Made by a program: the position numbers and the translations under genes
From: DAXETY01 sp051155755
GTDB taxonomy: Bacteria > Desulfobacterota > Desulfobacteria > Desulfobacterales > SG8-13
Assembly (NCBI GenBank): GCA_051155755.1
Contig: DAXETY010000116.1
Span: 6,214 to 70,213 of the forward strand
DNA length: 64,000 bases
Direction: 5' to 3'
The notes under the pieces: generated by a model
What the model was told of the DNA's origin: nothing
The model's database searches: none
What the model saw: only the letters and a program-made list of their open reading frames with translations
Shown: positions 49,847-57,478 of the stretch, piece after piece
Layout of the letters: each line of letters opens with the position of its first letter
Numbering within the stretch: position 1 is the first letter of the stretch

Positions 49847-52294
49847 TTACACCTCGATCGCCGGCACCTTCCAGATTCTTTCGGCATATTCTCGAATGGC
49901 GCGATCGCTGGAAAAGCGGCCCATGTTGGCGGTGTTTCGAATGGCTCGGCGGGTCCACTCGGGAGGATCGCGGTAGAGGGTTTCGACGCGCTGCTGGGTA
50001 TCTGCGTAAGCGCGGAAATCGGCCAGCACCAGGTAATAATCGCCGCCGTTGAGCAGAGAGTCGACCAGCGGTGCGAACAGATCGGGCTGCTCGGGGGAAA
50101 AAGTTCCCGAAGCGATCATGTCCACGGCGGCTTTCAGTTCGGCATCTCCACGATAGACCTCACGGGGCTGGTAATTTTCCCCGTGCCGGGCCGCGACCTC
50201 TTCGGCCCGCAAACCGAAGATAAAGATGTTCTCTTCTCCGACCGCCTCCAGCATCTCGACATTGGCGCCGTCCAGGGTTCCAATGGTCAGGGCCCCGTTC
50301 AGCGCAAACTTCATGTTGCCCGTTCCGGATGCCTCCATGCCCGCGGTGGAAATCTGCTCGGAGAGCTCGGCGGCCGGAATGATCCGTTCGGCCTGGGACA
50401 CACAGTAATTCGGTAAAAACACGACCTTCAGCATCTTCGATGCTTCGTCGTCGGAATTGATCACGGCCGCGACCGCGTTGATGAGCTTGATTACCAGTTT
50501 GGCCATGAAATAGCCCGGTGCCGCCTTTCCGGCAAAAATCACGGTGCGGGACACCCGACCGGCGGACGGCTCCCGACGGATGCGATTGTAAAGGGTGATT
50601 ACGTGCAACACATTGAGCAATTGACGTTTGTACTCGTGCAGGCGCTTGATCTGAACGTCAAAAAGACTTTCCGGATCGATATCCACCCCGACGGTTTGTT
50701 TCACATAACGGGCGAGGTGTTTTTTGTTGTCCGTTTTGACCGCTTGCCAATCCCGCACGAACCCTTCGTCTTCGCAAAGTGGGAGCAGCTCCCGGAGTTG
50801 CTCCAGGTCCCGGAGCCAGCCGTCACCGATCCGGGCGGTGATCAGCCCCGCCAGGGCCGGATTGGCCTGCAGCAGCCAGCGGCGCGGTGTGATGCCGTTG
50901 GTCACATTCATGAATTTCCCCGGGAAGAATTCGTCGAAATCACGGAACAGCTGTTCTTTGAGAATCCGGGTGTGCAATTTGGAAACCCCGTTGACGGTGT
51001 GGCTTCCGATGACGGCCAGGTGAGCCATGTGGATGAAACCGTCCTTGATGACGGCCATTCGGCGGCGGCGGTCGATTTCATCGGGATATCGAGCGCCGAC
51101 TTCCTCCAGAAAATACCGATCGATCTCGGCAATGATGGCCATATGCCGCGGCAATACCCGCTCCATCAAATCGACCGGCCAGGTTTCCAGCGCTTCAGGC
51201 AGCACGGTATGATTGGTATAGGCAAAGCAACGCCGACAGATGCTCCAGGCCGGGTCGAACGCCAGGCCTTCCTCGTCGATCAGGATGCGCATCAGTTCCG
51301 CAATGCCGATACAGGGATGCGTATCGTTGAGCTGGATGGCGACCGCTTCGGGCAGCTGCGAAAAATCGGTGTGGGAACGTTTGAAGCGACGGATGATGTC
51401 CTGGAATGTGGCCGCCGTTAAAAAATACTGCTGCTTCAATCGCAGCTCTTTGCCGGCCGAGCTCTCGTCCTTGGGATACAGCACTTTGGAGATGTTTTCG
51501 CTGAGCACCTTGCCTTCCACAGCTCCGATGTAATCACCCTCGTTGAACTCTTTAAGGTTGAATTCTCGGCTGGACAGGGCCGCCCAGACCCGCAGGTTGT
51601 TCGCATGGCGATTGCCGTAACCGGGAATCAGCAAATCACAAGCCATGGCCATGACATTTTCGGTGTCCACCCAGCGATGATGCAACCGCCCCTGCGCATC
51701 GATGTGGGACTCCGTGCGACCATAGAATTGCACTTTGTAAAGAAAGCCGCGGCGCTTGATCTCCCAGGGGCTTCCGGTTCGAATCCAGTTGTCGGCCTTT
51801 TCGACCTGGAATCCGTCGATGATTTCCTGAAAAAATATTCCGTAGTCGTACCGCAGCCCACAGCCGTATCCCGGAATTCCCAGCGTGGCCATGGAATCGA
51901 GAAAGCAGGAGGCCAACCGACCCAGTCCACCGTTGCCGAGTCCCGGATCGGTTTCCTCGCGGGCGATCTGCTCCAGGTCAAGTCCCACGCTCGATAGGGC
52001 TTCGCGACAGGTGGCCTCCATTTGAAGATTGAGGATGTTGCTGGTCAGAAAGCGTCCGGGCAGAAACTCCATGGAAAGGTAGTAAACCCGTTTGGCGCGC
52101 CGGTCGTTGATGGCGCGCTGGGTTTTCAGCCACCGTTCGACCAGCCGGTCTCGAATGCTCAGTGCCAGCCCGTAATAGTAGGTGTCGTTGCGCGCGGGTG
52201 TAAAGTCGTTGCCCAGATAGGACATGATGTGGTGCTGGATGTCTTCCAGTAGACGATCCGGCAACCCGGTAACACTCGGCATGTCGGTGTGCAT
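49847..52294 (-). CDS. glgP: Glycogen/alpha-glucan phosphorylase
   Basis: This is an 815-residue enzyme of standard length. It releases glucose-1-phosphate from alpha-1,4-glucans using pyridoxal phosphate. The PLP region is EASGTGNMKFALNGALTIGTLDGANVE with the Schiff-base Lys near residue 663. Other blocks are GLGRLASCFLDSMATLG, RVWAALSSREFNLKEFN, QLNDTHPCIGIAELMR, VNGVSKLHTRILKEQLF and TNGITPRRWLLQANPAL. GGAGGATGTCCCG precedes the ATG. No other glycogen gene is adjacent; glucose-1-phosphate could feed an NDP-glucose pool used by the TreT-like enzyme at 11.5 kb. Confidence 0.95.
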   Translation of the reverse strand: MHTDMPSVTGLPDRLLEDIQHHIMSYLGNDFTPARNDTYYYGLALSIRDRLVERWLKTQRAINDRRAKRVYYLSMEFLPGRFLTSNILNLQMEATCREALSSVGLDLEQIAREETDPGLGNGGLGRLASCFLDSMATLGIPGYGCGLRYDYGIFFQEIIDGFQVEKADNWIRTGSPWEIKRRGFLYKVQFYGRTESHIDAQGRLHHRWVDTENVMAMACDLLIPGYGNRHANNLRVWAALSSREFNLKEFNEGDYIGAVEGKVLSENISKVLYPKDESSAGKELRLKQQYFLTAATFQDIIRRFKRSHTDFSQLPEAVAIQLNDTHPCIGIAELMRILIDEEGLAFDPAWSICRRCFAYTNHTVLPEALETWPVDLMERVLPRHMAIIAEIDRYFLEEVGARYPDEIDRRRRMAVIKDGFIHMAHLAVIGSHTVNGVSKLHTRILKEQLFRDFDEFFPGKFMNVTNGITPRRWLLQANPALAGLITARIGDGWLRDLEQLRELLPLCEDEGFVRDWQAVKTDNKKHLARYVKQTVGVDIDPESLFDVQIKRLHEYKRQLLNVLHVITLYNRIRREPSAGRVSRTVIFAGKAAPGYFMAKLVIKLINAVAAVINSDDEASKMLKVVFLPNYCVSQAERIIPAAELSEQISTAGMEASGTGNMKFALNGALTIGTLDGANVEMLEAVGEENIFIFGLRAEEVAARHGENYQPREVYRGDAELKAAVDMIASGTFSPEQPDLFAPLVDSLLNGGDYYLVLADFRAYADTQQRVETLYRDPPEWTRRAIRNTANMGRFSSDRAIREYAERIWKVPAIEV

Positions 52295-52927
52295 CGGGAC
52301 ATCCTCCGGGTTGAATGGGTGAAGATTACAGCTGCACGGTCACCGTTTCCGTAAACTTCGCGCCGGTTCGCCGGGCAGATGCTGTGGGCGAAGTGTCCGT
52401 TCACTTTCCGGATGGGCACCAGCGAAACGGAGGCGATTTAAAACGACCGGTCAAAACCCTAGCGAGTCAACGACCACCCACCACCCGGGGTCGTTGTGCT
52501 TATAATGAAAACGTGCAGTCGCGGCCGCTTTGGGCAGGATTTTTTTTCGTTTACGGTTTCCGGGGTTCGATCATGCAGCTGTCGGGTTACCTGAAAAGAT
52601 AGATGTCACCGAAAGGATGCGCAACCCGTTTGCAATCGAAAACAGTTCCAAGATTTTTCCATGACTGGCATCGAAAACCTGCTTCCTTATATGTAGTTTT
52701 TAACTACTATTAAACTCCCTTTTTTATACTGTTGCGTCGCGTCATCATCATCGCAATATTGTACGGTAAGAAAAGGTAAAAACACCGAAACAATTACCGT
52801 CGTCGCTTCTGAAAGGGTTGAGTTGTGAGCTGCAATTGCACGAAGCGGATTTGAAAATCAGGCGGCTCGAACAGCGACGGCGGATCAACGTAAAAATCGA
52901 TTTGTCATCCTCCCGCGCATCGCACCC
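52295..52927 (+). other. Long intergenic region, possible small RNA
   Basis: No convincing gene lies here, yet a strong plus-strand terminator closes the region at 52928-52958. It contains a TATAAT box near 52500, a GTAGTT-TTT-AACTAC palindrome (52693-52707) and AT-rich blocks. A frame beginning near 52818 encodes a short basic coiled-coil-like stretch (LHEADLKIRRLEQRR), but it runs through the terminator and has no good start. A small non-coding RNA is the simplest reading, unproven. Confidence 0.35.
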
Positions 52928-52958
52928 GGCACCGCCGTTATCGGCGGTGCCTTTTTTT
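52928..52958 (+). terminator. Intrinsic terminator, plus strand, no gene upstream
   Basis: A perfect 10-bp stem GGCACCGCCG/CGGCGGTGCC with a TTAT loop is followed by seven T residues. The nearest plus-strand protein gene ends more than 3 kb upstream, so it probably ends an unannotated transcript. The reverse strand has no T-run, so it is not the terminator of the minus-strand gene 20 bases away. Confidence 0.85.
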
Positions 52959-52977
52959 CATGGTCACCCGGTTTCGG

Positions 52978-53310
52978 TTAGAGGTAGGGTGGACGACCAC
53001 CCGAGAAGATCAGCTGCAGATAGGTTCGATCCCCGTTGGAAATATGACGACGCAAATCGTCCCGCATGTAGTGCGGTACATGGCCGCCGGTGAGATATCG
53101 TTTGAAATCGCTGTCGACTTGTTCGGAGGCGACGTTCCATTTCGTCCCGGCTGCCTGGAACAAGTCGTAAACACTTTGACCACTGGAAAATGCCAGGTTG
53201 GCGAGCTCTTGGGCATCGCCGACGGCATCCTGCATCGCCCACCGTCTTTCGAGCCAAACCTTCATAACGGCATAGCCCAACGCGATCAGTATGAATATCC
53301 AGGCGTTCAT
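52978..53310 (-). CDS. Small membrane-anchored protein of unknown function
   Basis: This is a 110-residue protein with an N-terminal helix (MNAWIFILIALGYAVMKVWLERRW, residues 1-19 hydrophobic) acting as a membrane anchor, then a helical cytoplasmic domain (DAVGDAQELANLAFSSGQSVYDLFQAAGTKWNVASEQVDSDF) and a short tail with HYMRDDLRRHI. AAGGGAA lies 12 bases upstream, a weak start. No family is recognised. Confidence 0.6.
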   Translation of the reverse strand: MNAWIFILIALGYAVMKVWLERRWAMQDAVGDAQELANLAFSSGQSVYDLFQAAGTKWNVASEQVDSDFKRYLTGGHVPHYMRDDLRRHISNGDRTYLQLIFSGGRPPYL

Positions 53311-53543
53311 CAGAGTTGGAATTCCCTTCGCAGGAGCGAACCCTTGCTTTCTGACGCTCGATCCGGAACCGCAATCTGAGAGGCGTTCCGTTGCACAACT
53401 TGAAACATTCGTCGTTTTTATTTCACTGTCAAGGGTTCGACGGTGACAGGAGCTTTTAAGGAGCACAAATCGATTTCAATGTCCGTTGCTGTGGTGGTAC
53501 TTTGGCAGGCGAAATTCGGATATCTTCGGGATCCAGGCCCGCC

Positions 53544-54428
53544 TCAACGCGGTCGGTGACTTCCGGCACGAATACGGTTTAGTGCCACCACACTTGTAAA
53601 TATCAAAATTCCGCCGGCCCAGAACCGCCAGGTCGCAGGATCGTCGAGAAAAACGATGCCGACAACGGCGGTAAACACCACTTCACCGGACATAAAAACG
53701 CCGCCTTCCCATCCCCGGCAGTAGAAAAACCCCTGGTTCATGGATAATTGCGCCGTCACCGAAGAGAGCACGATTCCGGCAATCATGGTGAATTCGATCG
53801 GGTTTGCCGGAAGCACCGGTTGCATCAGAAACGGCGGCAATGTGACCAGCGTACCCATAATGCACAAGTAGAGATAGATGATGACCGGCCCGTTGTGCTC
53901 CCGCAAGGAACGGATCAATGTGACGGTCAATCCGGCCAGCACGCCTCCCAGGAGGGCCAGCAACTGACCCAGGACCATCCCAGTCAGTTGGAAGTCCAGC
54001 AGGACGCCGACGCCGGTGAGCACCAACAGGATACATGCGATCTCGAATCTGCCAATGCGTTCACCGTAGATTGCGTAGGAGAAAACTGCGGAGAAAATCG
54101 GAAACGAATAAAAAATCACCAGTGCGGTGGACACCGGCATCAGCCGAATGGCTGTCACCAGGCAGACAAATGCCGCCGAACCGGTGCAACCCCGGATGAT
54201 CAGCAAGCGGATGTTGTTGCCTTGCAGCGGATTGCGGTGCCGTCCGAAAAGGGCCAGAAGGACGATCACGCCACCAAAAAACCGGTAAAACCCGATATCC
54301 CAGACGCGATAGCGGGCATCCAGGAGTTTGATGAACACATTGAGCAGCGTGAACAACAGCGCCGCCGAGAGCATGAAAAGCGGTCCGGCGACGACGGCGT
54401 CCATTTGCACCTTGGCTCGATTTGCCAT
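53544..54428 (-). CDS. DMT superfamily transporter (EamA type)
   Basis: This is a 294-residue membrane protein with ten hydrophobic helices in two EamA repeats. The first (LFMLSAALLFTLLNVFIKLLDARYRVWDIGFYRFFGGVIVLLALFGR) carries the R-F-F-G pattern of the first repeat; the second begins near LGQLLALLGGVLAGLTVTLIRSLREH. Members export or import small metabolites such as amino acids. The start is ambiguous: TTG at 54449 or ATG at 54428, the latter preferred. It is followed on the same strand by nothing closely spaced. Substrate unknown. Confidence 0.85.
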   Translation of the reverse strand: MANRAKVQMDAVVAGPLFMLSAALLFTLLNVFIKLLDARYRVWDIGFYRFFGGVIVLLALFGRHRNPLQGNNIRLLIIRGCTGSAAFVCLVTAIRLMPVSTALVIFYSFPIFSAVFSYAIYGERIGRFEIACILLVLTGVGVLLDFQLTGMVLGQLLALLGGVLAGLTVTLIRSLREHNGPVIIYLYLCIMGTLVTLPPFLMQPVLPANPIEFTMIAGIVLSSVTAQLSMNQGFFYCRGWEGGVFMSGEVVFTAVVGIVFLDDPATWRFWAGGILIFTSVVALNRIRAGSHRPR

Positions 54429-54495
54429 AAAGGCACCATTTCCCGACAAAATTTACATTTCGGCATCATTTCAACATCCGGCAAACTGCCCGCAC

Positions 54496-55119
54496 TCAGG
54501 ATTTCGCATCGATCGGTTCACCCAGCAACGCACCGAGCTCGCCGCGCAGGGCATCGCTGTCGCGGAAATGGACCGCCCACAGCCCCAGCGAACGTGCCGC
54601 CTGGACGTGCTCCCGGGTGTCATCGATAAACACGGCCTGTCGCGGTGCGACCGCCAACCGCCGAAGGGTTTCTTTAAAAACCGCTGCTGCGGGTTTGGTC
54701 ATACCTTCGTCACCGGAGCAAAATACCGTTTCGAACCGGTGCAACAGCTGCCAATCCGCCAGCCAGCGCGCCAGTCCCGGCGGGGAATTTGACAGTACAG
54801 CCAGCTTGTATCGACCGTATAATGCATGAATCGTTCGCACCACCCCGGGGTTGACGGCCTCGTCCTGATAATATCGACGGCGAAAAGCGTCGATTTGTCC
54901 CGGTGAGTTCAATCCCAGGGCAGGACCGATGGCATACCAGTATTCATCCATGGTCTTTCGACCGATCAAGGCCTCGGCCCAGGCTCGACTTTCGAACATG
55001 ATGGTGTTGATGCTGTCCGGGCTCAATCCCAGCTCTGCTTCGTAACTTCGGAAAAGCGCCGGTGACTTCTGGGCGGATATCACCCGGCCGAAATCGAATA
55101 TGACCGCTTCTATTCGCAT
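54496..55119 (-). CDS. HAD family hydrolase
   Basis: This is a 207-residue HAD-IA protein: motif I IFDFGRVIS (the second Asp is replaced by Gly, as in some epoxide-hydrolase-N-like HADs), motif II KLAVLSNSPPG, Lys of motif III in EGMTKPAAAVFKETL, motif IV AVFIDDTREHVQAA. It should be a phosphatase or dehalogenase-type enzyme; the missing second Asp of motif I (DxD becomes DFG) makes phosphatase activity less certain. The ATG overlaps the 3' end of the preceding small gene by 10 bases, indicating translational coupling with the HIT gene operon. Confidence 0.85.
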   Translation of the reverse strand: MRIEAVIFDFGRVISAQKSPALFRSYEAELGLSPDSINTIMFESRAWAEALIGRKTMDEYWYAIGPALGLNSPGQIDAFRRRYYQDEAVNPGVVRTIHALYGRYKLAVLSNSPPGLARWLADWQLLHRFETVFCSGDEGMTKPAAAVFKETLRRLAVAPRQAVFIDDTREHVQAARSLGLWAVHFRDSDALRGELGALLGEPIDAKS

Positions 55120-55379
55120 TGCTTTTCGTTCGAAACCTCGCGCAGCACGCTGCCTGCGATGGAGCGCATTCGCTGGCGGTTCTCCACAGACCAGCGGTCC
55201 AGTTCCAGGGTCTCGTCCCACGCTTCGAGACTTGGGGTTACGGAAGGCCCCAGTGGGTGTAAACGGAAAATTGAATTCGACCCCCCCCGAAGTTCCCGCG
55301 AAACCGAAGATGGCATGTCAAGCACCCACTGATCGCTGCTGCGACGGCACCCGGTCGCAGGTGGTGTTTCATCGTTCAT
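55110..55379 (-). CDS. Small hypothetical protein in HIT-HAD operon
   Basis: This is an 89-residue soluble protein. Its ATG overlaps the stop codon of the HIT gene (ATGA) and its stop overlaps the HAD start, so both junctions support real translation. The sequence is Pro/Ser/Arg-rich in the first half (PPATGCRRSSDQWVLDMPSS) and helical at the end (LELDRWSVENRQRMRSIAGSVLREV). No motif is recognised. Confidence 0.6.
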   Translation of the reverse strand: MNDETPPATGCRRSSDQWVLDMPSSVSRELRGGSNSIFRLHPLGPSVTPSLEAWDETLELDRWSVENRQRMRSIAGSVLREVSNEKQCE

Positions 55380-55804
55380 TCGGCGGCCTCATAGGTCATT
55401 TTGTCCGGAATCACACCGCGCACCCCGCCGGTTGGATTTTCGGTATCACCGGATCGACGGGGAATCAAATGAATATGGGCATGAAAAATGGTTTGCCCGG
55501 CACATTTTCCACAGTTGATTCCGATGTTGAACCCGCACACCGTGCCGTCGGACATTTCGATCTCGTCCTTCAAGATGCGGATCAGGCAATCGGCATCCCG
55601 TCTCTCTTCGACAGTCATGGAGAACCAGTCCGGCGTGTGGCGTTTGGGCGCCACCAGCAGGTGGCCGCGGGTTACCGGATAACGATCTTTGAACGCCCAG
55701 ACGGTTTGGAATTCTGCCACAACACGGGATTCGATGGCGGGGCGGCAGAAACGGCAGGACGGATTCGGGACCGCCGTCTGATGGTCGTGTAATGATTGGT
55801 CCAT
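55376..55804 (-). CDS. HIT family hydrolase
   Basis: This is a 142-residue protein with the histidine triad HAHIHLIPRR near residue 109 and the N-terminal zinc-like pair CRFC (residues about 17-20). VTRGHLLVAPKRHTPDWF and GFNIGINCGKCAGQTIFH are typical. HIT enzymes cleave nucleoside phosphoramidates or Ap4A-like dinucleotides. The ATG at 55804 is preferred since AAGGAAC lies six bases upstream; an ATG at 55825 is in frame. It heads a three-gene coupled operon with a small unknown and a HAD hydrolase. Confidence 0.88.
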   Translation of the reverse strand: MDQSLHDHQTAVPNPSCRFCRPAIESRVVAEFQTVWAFKDRYPVTRGHLLVAPKRHTPDWFSMTVEERRDADCLIRILKDEIEMSDGTVCGFNIGINCGKCAGQTIFHAHIHLIPRRSGDTENPTGGVRGVIPDKMTYEAAE

Positions 55805-56018
55805 CTTTATGTTCCTTGCGTCCATGAGCCGGCATCCAGACTTTCATCCTTATGCCAAATGTTTCAAACTTAAAAAAAAATTAATTTTAGATTTAATTTG
55901 GGGGATCTAAGTCGGTTCGAGCGCCGCCACGGAAAGACGACATCGGTTTGTTTTCCATAGCAGAAAAGGATGGTCTGGAAAATGTTTTTGAGGCATCCTT
56001 CCATGCAATCGCCCGAAA

Positions 56019-56150
56019 AGTCAACAACCACCTGCAAAGCGGGTGGCTTGAATATTCTTCCTGCAGCAATTGCCGCCGGCAAGAAAAGACAGAGGCACGT
56101 TTGTGCTTCGATGTTGAACTTGCAGTATCACCCGGTTGGGGCAAGAATCA
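56019..56150 (+). repeat. Dispersed intergenic repeat, copy C
   Basis: This is the third and most diverged copy. The left stem ACCACC/GGGTGG and the block GGTGGCTTGAATATTCTTCC are intact. The middle hairpin is changed to GAGGCAC-GTTT-GTGCTTC, and the right-hand hairpin is lost by a deletion. It lies between the HIT operon's 5' end and the 3' end of the octaheme cytochrome gene. The surrounding 500 bases contain no supported gene. Confidence 0.75.
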
Positions 56151-56367
56151 CTGCCGCCGGGGAACAGCAAGGCGACCCTCGCTTCCGATGCGATTAAAAA
56201 AGCCGGAATGAAACCGCTTATGGGTCCATTCCGGCGCTCCTCCCGGCACTCCGGCATTTGCCATCCGTAAGAAGACGCGGGCTTGCCGGTCGCAGGGATC
56301 GAATGAACCGGATGCGCACCGGAAGTCAGCGACCCCCTGCAAAGCGGGATGCAACGCCGCTGCAGAA

Positions 56368-57459
56368 CTACTGCATCTTGGGTTCCGGGGGCTCCTGGGC
56401 TTCGGCCATCTTTTCCAATTGCTCCCGGCTCAATGGTTTTCCAAAGGCCGCATACTGCCGCAGCGGTTCCAGTGGATTGGATATGGGAACCCAGTGGCCG
56501 TCGACAAAGTGTTGATAGCTGCACCCGTATTGCACGCTGTCGGCAACCGGAATCACACCCTTGCGATTGACCACGGCTCCTTTTTCCAGCCAGGTCAACT
56601 CCACCCGTCCGTTCTGGGCGTCGCGCACGATGTTGGTTGCATGACAGTCCCCGCAGCTGCGGCCGTCTTTCATGACCGCATGGCTCATATGCGGGGCGAA
56701 CATCAAAAACGTTTTATTCTCGCCGGTGACGAAGGTCTGCATGCTGGCCGAGGTCACCTTGCCGTCAAGGTTCATCAAAAACATCCAGCCGGATACCGGG
56801 ATGGCCTTGCGGACGCCTTTTTCCACCATCGTATCGAAGTGACAGTTGGTGCAGCTGACCACGTGCCGGATATGACAGGCCTTGCAGTCCAGTTTTCCTT
56901 CATGAACCATATGCGCTTCGGTCGGCTCTGTGTCGTGGCAGTCTTCACAGGCGGTGTTCATGGCACCGGGCGCCTTCATGGACACGTAGCGCGTGCCGTT
57001 GCCGTGAAGATCGGTGTGGCTGTGGCAATCCATGCAGACCATGCCCTGGGCGAGGTGGACGTCTTCCTGCCCGGCTTTATGGTTGATGCGGATCATGGCC
57101 TTTTCGCGCCCGTGACACTCGAGGCAGAGACCTTGTTGTGCTGACGCTTTTTTCGAGTAGGTCAGCGGCGCACAATCGCCCTCCCCCCGAACGGACCGAT
57201 GACAGCGGTCACAGGTCGCCGCATGGCAATTCTTGCAGCCCAGCTGCTCGTAGTCGATGCCGGTCAAGCGCTCCAGCCCGCCGTTTTCGGCGCTGTACCA
57301 ATACTTCATTCCGGCCGCCGTAAAGTGCAGACTCCGCAGATAAAAACAGCTGTCGGCATCGAACGGCCCCTGTGTCCCGCCGTTTTTGAGACCCAGAATC
57401 AGCAGACAAAGGCCCGCCAGCGCCATCCGAAACAAATAACGCCGCCATCTCTTGCTCAT
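56368..57459 (-). CDS. Membrane-anchored octaheme c-type cytochrome
   Basis: This is a 363-residue protein with an N-terminal helix (YLFRMALAGLCLLILGL) that acts as an anchor or uncleaved signal, and eight CxxCH heme sites beginning at residues 75, 83, 112, 142, 171, 192, 203 and 269. Several distal His candidates lie between them (HxH and H-x-x-H patterns). The last 90 residues lack heme motifs. It starts 20 bases downstream of cooS with AAGGAGGG before the ATG, so the pair is cotranscribed from the cooS sigma-54 promoter. A periplasm-facing electron carrier linked to CO oxidation is the natural inference, though CooS is cytoplasmic, so a membrane partner would be needed. Confidence 0.88.
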   Translation of the reverse strand: MSKRWRRYLFRMALAGLCLLILGLKNGGTQGPFDADSCFYLRSLHFTAAGMKYWYSAENGGLERLTGIDYEQLGCKNCHAATCDRCHRSVRGEGDCAPLTYSKKASAQQGLCLECHGREKAMIRINHKAGQEDVHLAQGMVCMDCHSHTDLHGNGTRYVSMKAPGAMNTACEDCHDTEPTEAHMVHEGKLDCKACHIRHVVSCTNCHFDTMVEKGVRKAIPVSGWMFLMNLDGKVTSASMQTFVTGENKTFLMFAPHMSHAVMKDGRSCGDCHATNIVRDAQNGRVELTWLEKGAVVNRKGVIPVADSVQYGCSYQHFVDGHWVPISNPLEPLRQYAAFGKPLSREQLEKMAEAQEPPEPKMQ

Positions 57460-57478
57460 GGCTACCCTCCTTTTCGAT

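Noticed and set aside
52818..53093. Short basic coiled-coil frame on the plus strand
   Set aside because: It reads through a strong intrinsic terminator and starts with TTG without a convincing ribosome binding site.
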